A stretch of DNA of 64,000 nt from Rodentibacter sp. JRC1 (GCF_020521555.1 NZ_BPWA01000001.1:1116001-1180000); one strand, 5' to 3'; positions 36,662 to 44,829 are shown, numbered from the stretch's first letter. The notes: generated from the sequence alone by a model not told the origin. Program-made: numbers and translations.

Positions 36662-37717
36662 TCAATAGTTTACGGCATTATAAAAATTCTCATTTGAAAA
36701 ATCGTCTTCCGACTGTGTCGTAAATGTGACATTGTTGGCAAATTCAAGCATATAATCAGCGTTTAAGTGCGCATATTTTTTTACCATTTCTAGCGTTTCC
36801 CAACCACCCATTTCTTTTAACGTATAAAGCGGCGTACCGGCTTGAACGTGCCAGCTCGCCCAAGTGTGGCGTAAATCGTGAAACCGGAAATTGCTAATAT
36901 TGCTTTTCTCTAAGGCTTGATGAAAATCGTGCCAATCAATACGCCCGATTTGCTTGTCTGTACCACGATGAAAAACAAATTCACTACGGCGTGTTTTGTA
37001 TAATTTTTGCAACAAATCTAATGCCGTCTTATTCAATGGCAATGCACGGGCTTTACCCGATTTTGCAACATCATTTGAAACAATCGCAATGCTGCGTTCA
37101 AAATCCACCTTATCCCACGTCATAGATAAAATTTCCGTCATTCTTGCACCGGTGAACAATGCAAAAGAACAAACGTGTTTCATCCAAGCCAAGTTCAAAT
37201 TCGCAATTAATGTGACGGCTTGTGCTTTAGTAATCCAACGTACACGCACCTTAGGTTCAACATATTTCTTCACATAAGGAACACGATCAATCCAACCGTT
37301 TTTATACGCCAGCGAAAGCACCCTTAGAATCGAAGTGCGATAGCGATTTTTAGTTGATGGCGACAAGGCTTTTTTATGTTTCACAGAATAGGTTGGCAAA
37401 TTGTTTACAATATCCTCACCGGTAATATCACACAATCGCCAACCCCCGAATACGGACCGCCAATAAATCGCATGCCGCCGATTAGTATCGAAATCCCGTT
37501 TAAGTTTCGTATCTTCCACGAAAAGTAACAATGCCTCTTCAAACATCTTAGGCGGCTTTTTATTGAGTTTTGCCATATCCCACAGTTCCGCCTTGATTTT
37601 ATCGTGCAGCTCCTGTGCCTTTTTCTTTATTTCAGTCCCAGTGCTTCGTCTAATTCGTTCGCCACTTGGTGTTGTAATGTCGAGCCAATATACATTGCCT
37701 CTCTTGATGATTGACAT
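36662..37717 (-). CDS. int: Phage integrase (tyrosine recombinase)
   Basis: Catalyses site-specific integration and, with an excisionase, excision. The 351-residue protein has an N-terminal arm-binding part, a SAM-like core-binding domain (residues about 60-155) and the catalytic domain with R192 (TGARMTEIL), H280-x-x-R283-H284 (HDLRHTW), W306 and the nucleophile Y315 (KKYAHL). All catalytic residues are present. Its stop codon points to tRNA-Trp, and its start overlaps the preceding gene by 91 bases in another frame. Confidence 0.95.
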   Translation of the reverse strand: MSIIKRGNVYWLDITTPSGERIRRSTGTEIKKKAQELHDKIKAELWDMAKLNKKPPKMFEEALLLFVEDTKLKRDFDTNRRHAIYWRSVFGGWRLCDITGEDIVNNLPTYSVKHKKALSPSTKNRYRTSILRVLSLAYKNGWIDRVPYVKKYVEPKVRVRWITKAQAVTLIANLNLAWMKHVCSFALFTGARMTEILSMTWDKVDFERSIAIVSNDVAKSGKARALPLNKTALDLLQKLYKTRRSEFVFHRGTDKQIGRIDWHDFHQALEKSNISNFRFHDLRHTWASWHVQAGTPLYTLKEMGGWETLEMVKKYAHLNADYMLEFANNVTFTTQSEDDFSNENFYNAVNY

Positions 37718-37950
37718 CTATCTTTTCCTCCGTTTTTTGTGTCTGTCAATCCAACCAATCGGATGACATTATTTTTTCTTTTCCGGCAATGGTCAAGATC
37801 TTCGCGAAAAACCCGCCAAACTCGAGAACCTTCCATTTGAAAAAAGCCCCATTTCAAACGATGGGCAAAAACCGTGTTATAACTTAAATTCAAGAGGTCA
37901 GCGACCTCTCGAATGGTTAAAGTGCGGTCATTTTTTTTCGATATTTCCAT
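37627..37950 (-). CDS. Helix-turn-helix protein, probable excisionase
   Basis: A 107-residue protein whose first 60 residues contain a MerR/excisionase-type winged helix (LTIREVADLLNLSYNTVFAH, then RVFREDL). Its position directly upstream of the integrase suggests an Xis role. The last 30 codons overlap the start of int in a different frame, so the two are likely translationally coupled. A USS lies at its 5' end. Confidence 0.65.
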   Translation of the reverse strand: MEISKKNDRTLTIREVADLLNLSYNTVFAHRLKWGFFQMEGSRVWRVFREDLDHCRKRKNNVIRLVGLTDTKNGGKDRCQSSREAMYIGSTLQHQVANELDEALGLK

Positions 37951-37959
37951 TGATCATTT

Positions 37960-38460
37960 TTACTCCTTTACCAAGGCTTTCATAGCATCAATAAAGGCTT
38001 GTGCGTCTTCTTTTGAAGCAAACACGCGTCCAACATCGAAAAACTGTTTATGTGTACTAGTCCAATTGTTATCCTGAAGAACTGTACCATCGCTTTTTAT
38101 AAACCAATACATAGTGTTAGTAGGTAAATCTGCCTCTTCAACACTAACAGGTGCATTGACTTCTCTATCGCCAATACGAACTTTACGGCGTGGTTCTTCC
38201 CACATTCCTACAATATCAAAATCGCTGTCGTTGTTCCCCTCACCCTCGAATTTATCCTCGTCCGCAAAATATAACCCACTGGGTGTCCAGCTAATATCCT
38301 CAATAAACTTGTGATCATCATCTACCGTGTAACCACGTAATGGATATTTACAACTGCCTAGGTGTTCATTAAATAAACAATATTTCACATACGCAACTGT
38401 ACCATCGCGTAATACGACAGCCTCACCTGCCAAGGCTTTTTCTAAATTAAATGGTTTCAT
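37960..38460 (-). CDS. Phage protein of unknown function
   Basis: A 166-residue acidic protein (MKPFNLEKALAGEAVVLRDG at the N-terminus) that begins on the last base of the gpA gene. Proteins with this N-terminus are common in Pasteurellaceae phages as far as I recall, but I know no function. No membrane segment or catalytic motif seen. Confidence 0.65.
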   Translation of the reverse strand: MKPFNLEKALAGEAVVLRDGTVAYVKYCLFNEHLGSCKYPLRGYTVDDDHKFIEDISWTPSGLYFADEDKFEGEGNNDSDFDIVGMWEEPRRKVRIGDREVNAPVSVEEADLPTNTMYWFIKSDGTVLQDNNWTSTHKQFFDVGRVFASKEDAQAFIDAMKALVKE

Positions 38461-40646
38461 TATTTCCTCCTAAAATCCCCCAAACTCTCACCCCAACCAA
38501 AGGCTTGAGCCAAAGGAATTTTCACTTCTTCAAGATAAACATTGTCGTTTTCACAACAAATCCACCGATAGTCATTAAGCCGCAACCGCCCATATTTGAT
38601 TAACATATCAATTTGGCGTGGTTTTAACGGAAAACCGATAGGCAACATCAATTGATTTACCTGTTGTTCGATTTTTGAGCGGTTACAGTTACTGACACAA
38701 GTCCAAGTCCAAGCGGCACTTCGTGCCTTGTTTGTTTCGGTGGTCTCCGAATCGGCAGATGTGGATCCCACACTGCCTCTTTTAATCACCCAATTTTTAA
38801 CTTTGGTAATAATGGTTTTTAAATTAAATCTGTTTTTCACCCCCACAATTTTATTTCTCGTTTCACCGTATTTATTCGGCTCGGTTTCCTGATACTCAAT
38901 GCAAATCGGTTGGTCGCAACGTTTCACCATTGCGCCACCTTGCACATCCAAATAACTGCCAAAACAACCCACATCTGCCACGGCACGCCCGGTGTCGAGT
39001 GTGTCATCATCGGCAGTGGCTGCCATCGCATTATCAATTTTGCGTAATTCACGCCACACCGAAATCGGCGGCGTGCCGTAAAATTGGAACTGACGAATAC
39101 CCCAAAGGCTCGCCCACGCTTTCACACGCAGCACGTTTTCACGCAAGGTTAAATCTTCCACCTCGTCTGATTTCTCGTTTGCTTGCTTGCCGGCATAAAT
39201 ATTCTTGGCGATATATTTCGCGATATAGCCAATCGCAGACCCTTTTTCAGGGTCAATTTCATCCACCTTACAGCGATGTTTTTTCGCACCAAATTCATCA
39301 CCGTCCAATTCCAAGGCTTTTTTCTTAAACAGCGTGATCATCTCGTCTTTTTGTTCCGGTTTGACATAAACCAACATATGCCAATGGGGCGTGCCATCGT
39401 GATGCGGTTCAACGCCACGATAGCCAAAAAAGCCAATATCACGTTTGGCAAATTGCGCACGCAACTGCGCCCACACTTTGTTTAAATATCTCTGTGTGTC
39501 CCGAGGGCTTGCACCTTTCCATTTTTTGTTATTTGTGCCGTTGTTATGGGTGGCGTGAAAAGAAGAAGGGGCAGTCATAGTAAAGAATACGGACGCATAG
39601 TTATATTCAGTTCCCCACTCATCAATGCCACGTAAGCAATTCATCATTTCATTAAATTGAATGGCAGGATTGCTGACAGTACGTTTCCACATCTCAATCA
39701 ATGGCATTTGCTCGCTTTCATCATCAAGATTTTCAAGCATCATTTGTTCGAGATAGTCCATATTCTCGGCACGTTTTTCGCGATATTCTCTCAACGCATT
39801 TTGCGAAACATAGGGGCTGACTTTGGCAGAAACCGCACCGCAACCGATTTCCACGTGTTCTTTCAAGCGTTTTTGCGCCGTTTCTAACTGGCGTTTCCAA
39901 TATCTCTCACAGATAGATTTCTGCAAATCCGTATCAATCTTGGCAGGATCTAAATAGGCTTTCTCAAGAAATGCCTTCCAATTCTTCAACGGAAACCCAA
40001 TATCGGCACACACCTCACCGCATAAGCGATACATATCACGTGCTAATTCCCCAAAATCATCTATTGATATTTCTCCTTTTGCCTTGCGTTCCGCCTGCTC
40101 GTCTAAAAAATCCGATTGCAAACGGGCAAAAATATTGGCGAGCTTGAACGCCAAATCTTTTAATTGGCTTTCTCTCAATAAATAAAAGGGAAGGGTTGAA
40201 GTCTGTTTGCCTTTTGAAAGGGCGATGGCACGGGAATGCACATCACGTTCAGCCAGCCAATCAAGGCTAATCTGATAATGTTGAAAAACGGCTTTCAATC
40301 GTTTGGTCAAAATCTCACGCAAATAATGGTTTGCATAAGCCGCTTGTTTATTGCCGAAACGAAAAGCGATTGAACCGTCATCTTTCACCCCATTAAAGGC
40401 ACGCAACCATACGTGGCGAAAATGCTCACGTTGGCGTTTACGTGGGAGTGCCGAAAGCAGTTTTTCAACATAATCGAACTGGTGTGGCGCAACGGCAAAT
40501 AATTCCATTTGCGCACTTGTTGCACGCTCACGGTCAAAAGTGCGGTTAGTTTTCACCGCACTTTCCATCATCACCGCCCGAGCCTCTGCCATTGCCTGCT
40601 CACGCTTGGCAAGGTTCAGATCACGTTCTACCACCCAGCTCATCAT
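38460..40646 (-). CDS. A: P2 gpA-like rolling-circle replication endonuclease
   Basis: Nicks the phage origin and stays bound to the 5' end to start rolling-circle replication. The 728-residue protein has the HUH metal motif (GTPHWHMLVYV) and the tyrosine motif YIAKYIAKN, in which two tyrosines are spaced as in P2 gpA. Upstream motifs (FFTMTAPSSFHATHNNG) fit the same domain. The phage origin is expected inside or near this gene. The start could be the second methionine. It is the largest gene of the early operon. Confidence 0.88.
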   Translation of the reverse strand: MMSWVVERDLNLAKREQAMAEARAVMMESAVKTNRTFDRERATSAQMELFAVAPHQFDYVEKLLSALPRKRQREHFRHVWLRAFNGVKDDGSIAFRFGNKQAAYANHYLREILTKRLKAVFQHYQISLDWLAERDVHSRAIALSKGKQTSTLPFYLLRESQLKDLAFKLANIFARLQSDFLDEQAERKAKGEISIDDFGELARDMYRLCGEVCADIGFPLKNWKAFLEKAYLDPAKIDTDLQKSICERYWKRQLETAQKRLKEHVEIGCGAVSAKVSPYVSQNALREYREKRAENMDYLEQMMLENLDDESEQMPLIEMWKRTVSNPAIQFNEMMNCLRGIDEWGTEYNYASVFFTMTAPSSFHATHNNGTNNKKWKGASPRDTQRYLNKVWAQLRAQFAKRDIGFFGYRGVEPHHDGTPHWHMLVYVKPEQKDEMITLFKKKALELDGDEFGAKKHRCKVDEIDPEKGSAIGYIAKYIAKNIYAGKQANEKSDEVEDLTLRENVLRVKAWASLWGIRQFQFYGTPPISVWRELRKIDNAMAATADDDTLDTGRAVADVGCFGSYLDVQGGAMVKRCDQPICIEYQETEPNKYGETRNKIVGVKNRFNLKTIITKVKNWVIKRGSVGSTSADSETTETNKARSAAWTWTCVSNCNRSKIEQQVNQLMLPIGFPLKPRQIDMLIKYGRLRLNDYRWICCENDNVYLEEVKIPLAQAFGWGESLGDFRRK

Positions 40647-40653
40647 TCAAATC

Positions 40654-40953
40654 CTATTCTTCGATCACGCTGCCGACATTAGCGACATAACCAAGAAAAA
40701 TGAGCGCGTTCATTGCGAAAAAGAACTCTTTTTTTACTGCTAATTCGGAAATAGGTGATTTGATATATCCCTTTTCCTCCCAGTCAGTTAGAATATCTAA
40801 CTCCTCTCGTTTGATATGATCCCTTGAAATATTTTTTCTATTTAATAGGCAATAATTCACATAAGGCATTAATCGTAATTCTTGCTGTGTAATCTCATAG
40901 CCTAATAGTTCATTGGATTTTTGTTTAATTTCATCCGTTAATTTGCCTCTCAT
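40654..40953 (-). CDS. Small early phage protein, unknown
   Basis: A 99-residue protein directly upstream of gpA (8-base gap), behind a GGAGG site. It is mixed charged and has a weakly hydrophobic C-terminus (FFFAMNALIFLGYVANVGSV). I do not recognise it. Confidence 0.6.
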   Translation of the reverse strand: MRGKLTDEIKQKSNELLGYEITQQELRLMPYVNYCLLNRKNISRDHIKREELDILTDWEEKGYIKSPISELAVKKEFFFAMNALIFLGYVANVGSVIEE

Positions 40954-40968
40954 TTTTTCCTCCTGTTA

Positions 40969-41247
40969 TTAAAGTGCCGCTAAATACTCACTATGCAATT
41001 CAAAATATTCGGTAATCTTGGCATTGGTTGAAGCCAAAGAATCCCGAATTTCTTCTAAGGTGTTTCGCTCATAAGCCGTCAATTCAAACTTGCGCACCTC
41101 ATCCAATGCGCCCCAAATCGTGTTATGCAATTTGCCGACTTTGCGAGCCGACTTATCGTCTATCACCTCAATAGTTTGATAACGCTCACCAATCGACATA
41201 ATTTGCAAGGTTGCGCCACAATCCAATTCAAAACACATCTGTTCCAT
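40969..41247 (-). CDS. Small early phage protein, unknown
   Basis: A 92-residue soluble protein (MEQMCFELDCGATLQIMSIG at the start) with a C-terminal helical part (YERNTLEEIRDSLASTNAK). It sits 15 bases from its downstream neighbour. No family recognised. Confidence 0.6.
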   Translation of the reverse strand: MEQMCFELDCGATLQIMSIGERYQTIEVIDDKSARKVGKLHNTIWGALDEVRKFELTAYERNTLEEIRDSLASTNAKITEYFELHSEYLAAL

Positions 41248-41255
41248 CTTTCCCC

Positions 41256-41369
41256 CTAAAGTAATTTTTCAATCCAATCCGCAAGCCAATTCAACGCCAC
41301 CGTTAACACGGCAGCCAAAAGCATTAAGCCAATCACTGCCACAACCAATCCCACAATCACATCAAGCAT
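41256..41369 (-). CDS. 37-residue membrane protein of the early operon
   Basis: A very short gene: MLDVIVGLVVAVIGLMLLAA begins the protein, which has one long hydrophobic helix and an amphipathic end (NWLADWIEKLL). It is supported by a perfect GAGGAGG site six bases before the ATG and by an 8-base overlap with the upstream gene, as is normal in this operon. Function unknown; single-helix phage proteins of this size often act on host membrane proteins. Confidence 0.6.
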   Translation of the reverse strand: MLDVIVGLVVAVIGLMLLAAVLTVALNWLADWIEKLL

Positions 41370-41631
41370 TTTTCCTCCTCACCTGTTTGTTCCTTCTTTC
41401 CGCTTGCCACCTCGCCCACTCGGCGTGTTTTTGTAATAATGCTTTTCGTGCTTCTATGATCTGATCGCCCATCTCCAAATATTCATTGAAAGCAGCCATC
41501 GCCAATTCATCATCACCCTTGTTCACGTGATGGTAATAAGCAAAGAGTTTCTGCTGTAATTCGTCCAACTTCTTGTATAAATCCCATGTTGCAAAAAGCA
41601 GTGCGCCACGGCTAAAAATCACGGTTGCCAT
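41362..41631 (-). CDS. Small early phage protein, unknown
   Basis: An 89-residue, largely helical, basic-tailed protein (ends RWQAERRNKQVRRKNA). It abuts its upstream neighbour exactly (stop at 41632) and overlaps the 37-residue gene by 8 bases. No family recognised. Confidence 0.6.
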   Translation of the reverse strand: MATVIFSRGALLFATWDLYKKLDELQQKLFAYYHHVNKGDDELAMAAFNEYLEMGDQIIEARKALLQKHAEWARWQAERRNKQVRRKNA

Positions 41632-42021
41632 CTATTCCTCCACGGTGTCGGCATATCGATTTCGATTTGGGTCGATTTGTGAAAATTCACGCTCGGTAAT
41701 GCTTTCCGGAAATGCGTTGGAAAGTAACCGTACTTTGCGAAAGGCAAGGGCGATTTTGCGTTGCCCTTGGTTGTTGTAGTGATGTAGTTTGAAACCTGTG
41801 CAGTGACGGCTTTTAATATCACTTAAATCCACATTAGCAACTTTCAGTAGAAATTCCCGTAAGCCTTGTGGCAAACGGTCAAAGCTACGTTCCACTCGGA
41901 AACGGCTTTCCTCTTTTAAGTAACACAATGAATCATCAAAATTGGTGATATTCGGCACATCTATTTGCCGTTCTCGGCAGAATTTTTCCGCCGCACTTTC
42001 ATTTTCTAAAACGTACACCAC
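41632..42021 (-). CDS. Small early phage protein, unknown
   Basis: A 129-residue soluble protein, rich in Arg and Glu (SRFRVERSFDRLPQGLREFL). It lies between the coiled-coil gene and the 89-residue gene with no gap. I do not recognise it. Confidence 0.6.
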   Translation of the reverse strand: MVYVLENESAAEKFCRERQIDVPNITNFDDSLCYLKEESRFRVERSFDRLPQGLREFLLKVANVDLSDIKSRHCTGFKLHHYNNQGQRKIALAFRKVRLLSNAFPESITEREFSQIDPNRNRYADTVEE

Positions 42022-42033
42022 AACCCCCTTGGG

Positions 42034-42300
42034 TTATTTCCCCGTTACAAAACCAAACCACTTTTTAAAACAACGTTTCAAAGGGCTATTCCACTTTGCT
42101 GTTTCCAATTCCGCAATTCGGTCGTGATAAGATTCATTTAATAAAACCTGCTGTGCATTTAAGCCGACTTGATGCGCCACGTGGCGTTCCAATATCTGCA
42201 CTTTCTTCTCCAACGCTTTCACGGTTTTATTTAACTGCCATACATTCACCCGTTCACGAGGGCGTAAAGTGCGGTTGTCGTAGGTGTATTTTTTGCTCAT
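42034..42300 (-). CDS. Small coiled-coil phage protein, unknown
   Basis: 88 residues from MSKKYTYDNRTLRPRERVN. The middle part (LNKTVKALEKKVQILERHV) is a coiled coil; the end is basic (PLKRCFKKWFGFVTGK). The start at 42300 is chosen for its upstream GGAG; an in-frame extension of 19 codons is possible. Carries a USS near its start. Confidence 0.55.
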   Translation of the reverse strand: MSKKYTYDNRTLRPRERVNVWQLNKTVKALEKKVQILERHVAHQVGLNAQQVLLNESYHDRIAELETAKWNSPLKRCFKKWFGFVTGK

Positions 42301-42392
42301 TTGTTGTTCAACTCCTAAATTTTGGTTGCAAAAATCCTGTCGATTGATTTTTATCAAACGACAAGCCTTAAAATAAACAAGAAATTTAAAGA

Positions 42393-42638
42393 TTAATCGG
42401 TGGCGATTTCTAACTGGCGTTCATCAATCTGCTTTAACGGCTTATTCACCTTCAACGCTTCCGGACGCTCGTTATAGGTTGGGGTTCGCACCCTGATGAT
42501 TTGGCTACTGATTGACAACTCTGCTCCGCAGTTGTTGCAAATGCCAAGCACATTCACCAGCAACATCCCGATTTTTTCTGAAGTACGAACGCGAATACTA
42601 TTGCCTCCGCAGTTCGTACATTTATGATCTACATTCAT
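42393..42638 (-). CDS. ogr: Ogr/Delta-like zinc-finger activator of late genes
   Basis: An 81-residue protein with two CxxC pairs (CTNCGGNSIRVRTSEK and CNNCGAELSIS) 23 residues apart, the layout of P2 Ogr. Ogr binds upstream of late promoters and recruits host RNA polymerase through its alpha subunit. In P2 ogr follows gene D; here it lies in the early operon, so late genes would be switched on by early transcription directly. Confidence 0.7.
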   Translation of the reverse strand: MNVDHKCTNCGGNSIRVRTSEKIGMLLVNVLGICNNCGAELSISSQIIRVRTPTYNERPEALKVNKPLKQIDERQLEIATD

Positions 42639-42672
42639 TTACACACCCTAGCCCTATTTATTTGATTTTCTT

Positions 42673-42888
42673 CTAATATTCCTGTTTCACCGCACGCACC
42701 ATCATCAATGCCGTATTAATCAACGTTTTTTCTTTTTGACTTTTCTTTGGCATAATTGGATAACGAATATCGCCATTTGAAATTCTGCCCTCAACAGTGC
42801 GTTGGTTTTCCCCACTCAAAGCACAATAGGCTTCCACCGTCATATAGGGCGGGACATTAATCGCCACATTGATTTCATTGCTTGTCAT
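42673..42888 (-). CDS. Cox-like phage regulator
   Basis: A 71-residue protein starting MTSNEINVAINVPPYMTVEA, with a helix-turn-helix like that of P2 Cox (PYMTVEAYCALSGENQRTVE then GRISNGDIRYPI). Cox proteins repress the lysogenic promoter and help excision. The start ATG at 42888 follows AGGAAGGTG. Assignment rests on pattern and size only. Confidence 0.5.
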   Translation of the reverse strand: MTSNEINVAINVPPYMTVEAYCALSGENQRTVEGRISNGDIRYPIMPKKSQKEKTLINTALMMVRAVKQEY

Positions 42889-42965
42889 ACACACCTTCCT
42901 TTTATGCTAAAATCACCTGCACCAACACTAACGCAATAATAGAAAACAACGTTGCGAGGTACGCC

Positions 42966-43208
42966 ATGTTTAAACGGTCTTTACGATTTTTCATATTTCT
43001 CCTTAACTGGGCTATTTTCGGGGCGATTATGGGGCTAAATATCATCTTATTAAGTGATGATCCCACCTTCACCTTGTTTAATTACACCTTTAATCAACGT
43101 CAACTTTGTTGGTTTAACGCCTTACTGTTTGTGTGGTTTACTTACAAAGAACGTCATTGCATAAAAAATGAAGTAGAGCGCATTATTCATTGGTTGAAAT
43201 CGCTTTAA
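42966..43208 (+). CDS. Small membrane protein on the opposite strand
   Basis: An 80-residue protein starting MFKRSLRFFIFLLNWAIFGA, with two membrane helices (the second QLCWFNALLFVWFTY) and a basic end. GAGG precedes the ATG. It is read against the early operon and converges on the interrupted ribbon-helix-helix gene. Possibly a lysogen-expressed exclusion protein; that is inference from its orientation. Confidence 0.5.
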   Translation: MFKRSLRFFIFLLNWAIFGAIMGLNIILLSDDPTFTLFNYTFNQRQLCWFNALLFVWFTYKERHCIKNEVERIIHWLKSL

Positions 43209-43281
43209 ACTTCTCTTCAAAAACCTTTTTCAAACTTTCATAAATGGTTTGCCAATCTATGTCCGTTCTTAATTCGCTTGA

Positions 43282-43437
43282 TTAATTAATACATTCTTCC
43301 AATTTCAACCGAATAAAATCGTGCAACTCACGTTTATCGGATTCCGCCAAGGCTTGTAGCTTGGCTTTAAAGCTCGCTGTCACCCGAAATGCGATCACTT
43401 CCGTTTTCAGCTCACGTTTTTTTTCTGTTTTTGCCAT
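43282..43437 (-). CDS. Ribbon-helix-helix protein, apparently shortened by a stop codon
   Basis: 51 residues: a ribbon-helix-helix pattern (VIAFRVTASFKAKLQALAES) typical of Arc/CopG DNA-binding proteins. After the TAA at 43282-43284 the same frame stays open for 33 more codons to 43183, reading on to DWQTIYESLKKVFEEKFKAI. The extension shares QTIYESLK with the sequence following the second ribbon-helix-helix gene, which suggests the TAA interrupted a once longer gene of about 85 residues. Too short to appear in normal gene calls. Confidence 0.55.
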   Translation of the reverse strand: MAKTEKKRELKTEVIAFRVTASFKAKLQALAESDKRELHDFIRLKLEECIN

Positions 43438-43498
43438 TTTCTTTCCCTTGTTGTTTTTGTTTACTTTGTTATACTTTAGCCAAAACTATTCTAAGTAA

Positions 43499-44053
43499 TT
43501 AAGGCATTGAGATCTGCGTAACCACATCTTTTATGCTTTGCCAAATTTCCGCATCTGTTGGCATAGGGTGCTTGGTTTGATTGGTTGCTCGGCTATGTAA
43601 TGCAATTAAATACATAGAACTTTGCAGCAAATTACCCAACATACTCGCCACACCAACTAATAGGGCAGGAACGTATGATCGACCAATATCACCCGGCGCA
43701 AGCCCGTTTACTTGCTGAAGAAGCTGATAGAGCTCAACAAGAAAAAGAGGACAGGGAGGTAAATCCCACAAGGCTCGTTCTTTTATCGTTTTGTCTAGCG
43801 TTGCTAGAGAATTCAAATAAGCAGCTCTATCAGAAGCCCATAGCTGAATTTTTTCAAGTTGCAAAAAAATATCGCTTGATAAATGAGCAACGCCTATTGG
43901 CTCATCTTCAGCCAACGGCGGATAAACTAAATCCTTCGGTACACCAAGATATCGTGTCAATAGCCCGTAAATTGACTGATTCAATAACTTCAAATATTCA
44001 TCGTTGATTGATAGGGGAGTAGCCATAGCATTCCGTGTTTGTTTACCTTTCAT
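43499..44053 (-). CDS. Early phage protein of unknown function, 184 residues
   Basis: Starts MKGKQTRNAMATPLSINDEY (ATG 44053). The sequence is protein-like, with a helical core (FLQLEKIQLWASDRAAYLNS) and a hydrophobic stretch (ALLVGVASMLGNLLQSSMYL). It lies second in the leftward early operon, between two ribbon-helix-helix genes, and is flanked by two copies of a 35-base direct repeat. I do not recognise a family. Confidence 0.55.
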   Translation of the reverse strand: MKGKQTRNAMATPLSINDEYLKLLNQSIYGLLTRYLGVPKDLVYPPLAEDEPIGVAHLSSDIFLQLEKIQLWASDRAAYLNSLATLDKTIKERALWDLPPCPLFLVELYQLLQQVNGLAPGDIGRSYVPALLVGVASMLGNLLQSSMYLIALHSRATNQTKHPMPTDAEIWQSIKDVVTQISMP

Positions 44054-44076
44054 ACTCAAAAAAACCTTTCAAACTT

Positions 44077-44277
44077 TCATAAATTGTTTGCCTGTGTTTC
44101 ACGCCCATTTTCCCACGCCCTTAACACTAGCAATCGCACCATGGCGGAACGGGATAAATCCCCAAATCTCGCCCGTTCTTGGTCTAGGCGTGCCAGTTCA
44201 TCGGTTTTAAATTTCACGTGGACGTTCTCTTTTTTCAGATTTTTTCCCAAATCGTGAGATAGATCACTTTTTGCCAT
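44077..44277 (-). CDS. Ribbon-helix-helix regulator, first gene of the early operon
   Basis: 66 residues with a CopG/Arc-like core (VHVKFKTDELARLDQERARF and SAMVRLLVLRAW). Strong AGGGGAG before the ATG. Its place, divergent from the CI repressor across 133 bases, is where Cro- or Cox-like antagonists sit. Its stop codon falls within the 35-base repeat: one frame over, the sequence reads QTIYESLK, as in the extension of the other ribbon-helix-helix gene, so its tail may have been lost by a frameshift. Confidence 0.65.
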   Translation of the reverse strand: MAKSDLSHDLGKNLKKENVHVKFKTDELARLDQERARFGDLSRSAMVRLLVLRAWENGRETQANNL

Positions 44278-44410
44278 ATAGATCTCCCCTTATATAGTTG
44301 ATAAAATGATGATGTTTTCATCTTTTAAATGATGATTTAATCTCTTTTTTGAAGATTATATCTTTGTTTTAAAGAATTGCAATATCTTTTTTCTTTAAAT
44401 TGGAGATTTT
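44278..44410. promoter_or_regulatory. Lysis-lysogeny switch region
   Basis: 133 bases, very AT-rich, between divergent early and repressor genes. Candidate operators are GATGA-N5-TCATC at 44308-44322, GATTTAATC at 44334-44342 and AAGATTATATCTT at 44352-44364. A -10-like TATATA for the leftward promoter is at 44291-44296 (same on both strands). Confidence 0.55.
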
Positions 44411-44818
44411 ATGCCTAGATATAACGTAAAGTTTGATGCAGAGAAAATCATTAACAGAATGAGACAAATTTTTCATGCAGAAACAAATAAAGAACTATCA
44501 ATTCATTTGAATATCAGTGATAAGACTATTTCGGGCTGGAAAGCAAAAGGTGTTATTCCATTAGATAAACTTTTGGAGACTGTTTGGCGTACTGATTGTG
44601 GGCTTGATTGGCTTGTATATGGGATTGATGAAAAAAATCAAATACCATTAAACGAAATGGAAATAGAGCTCTTAAAACGCTTTAAGCAATTAGATTTTTC
44701 ACAGAAGCTACAAGTTTTTAATTCGATGGAGCAATCAAGCAATACATCACTACAACAAACTATTGGTAATAATTCTCACCATATTGCCCAAGTTGGGCAA
44801 AATCTTATTCAAAAGTAG
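44411..44818 (+). CDS. CI-type phage repressor
   Basis: A 135-residue protein with the CI helix-turn-helix domain of P2-like/186-like phages (LSIHLNISDKTISGWKAKGV then IPLDKLLETVWRTDCGLDWL). It should keep early genes silent in the lysogen. It lacks the peptidase-like C-terminal half of LexA-type repressors, so it is probably not cleaved by RecA. The last 25 residues are Asn/Gln-rich (TIGNNSHHIAQVGQN), a feature shared with the next gene's product. Confidence 0.8.
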   Translation: MPRYNVKFDAEKIINRMRQIFHAETNKELSIHLNISDKTISGWKAKGVIPLDKLLETVWRTDCGLDWLVYGIDEKNQIPLNEMEIELLKRFKQLDFSQKLQVFNSMEQSSNTSLQQTIGNNSHHIAQVGQNLIQK

Positions 44819-44829
44819 AGGTTGTATTT

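Noticed and set aside
43675..44007. Plus-strand frame of 110 codons opposite the 184-residue early gene
   Set aside because: No ribosome site and lies wholly within a better-supported gene on the other strand in the early operon; not excluded absolutely.
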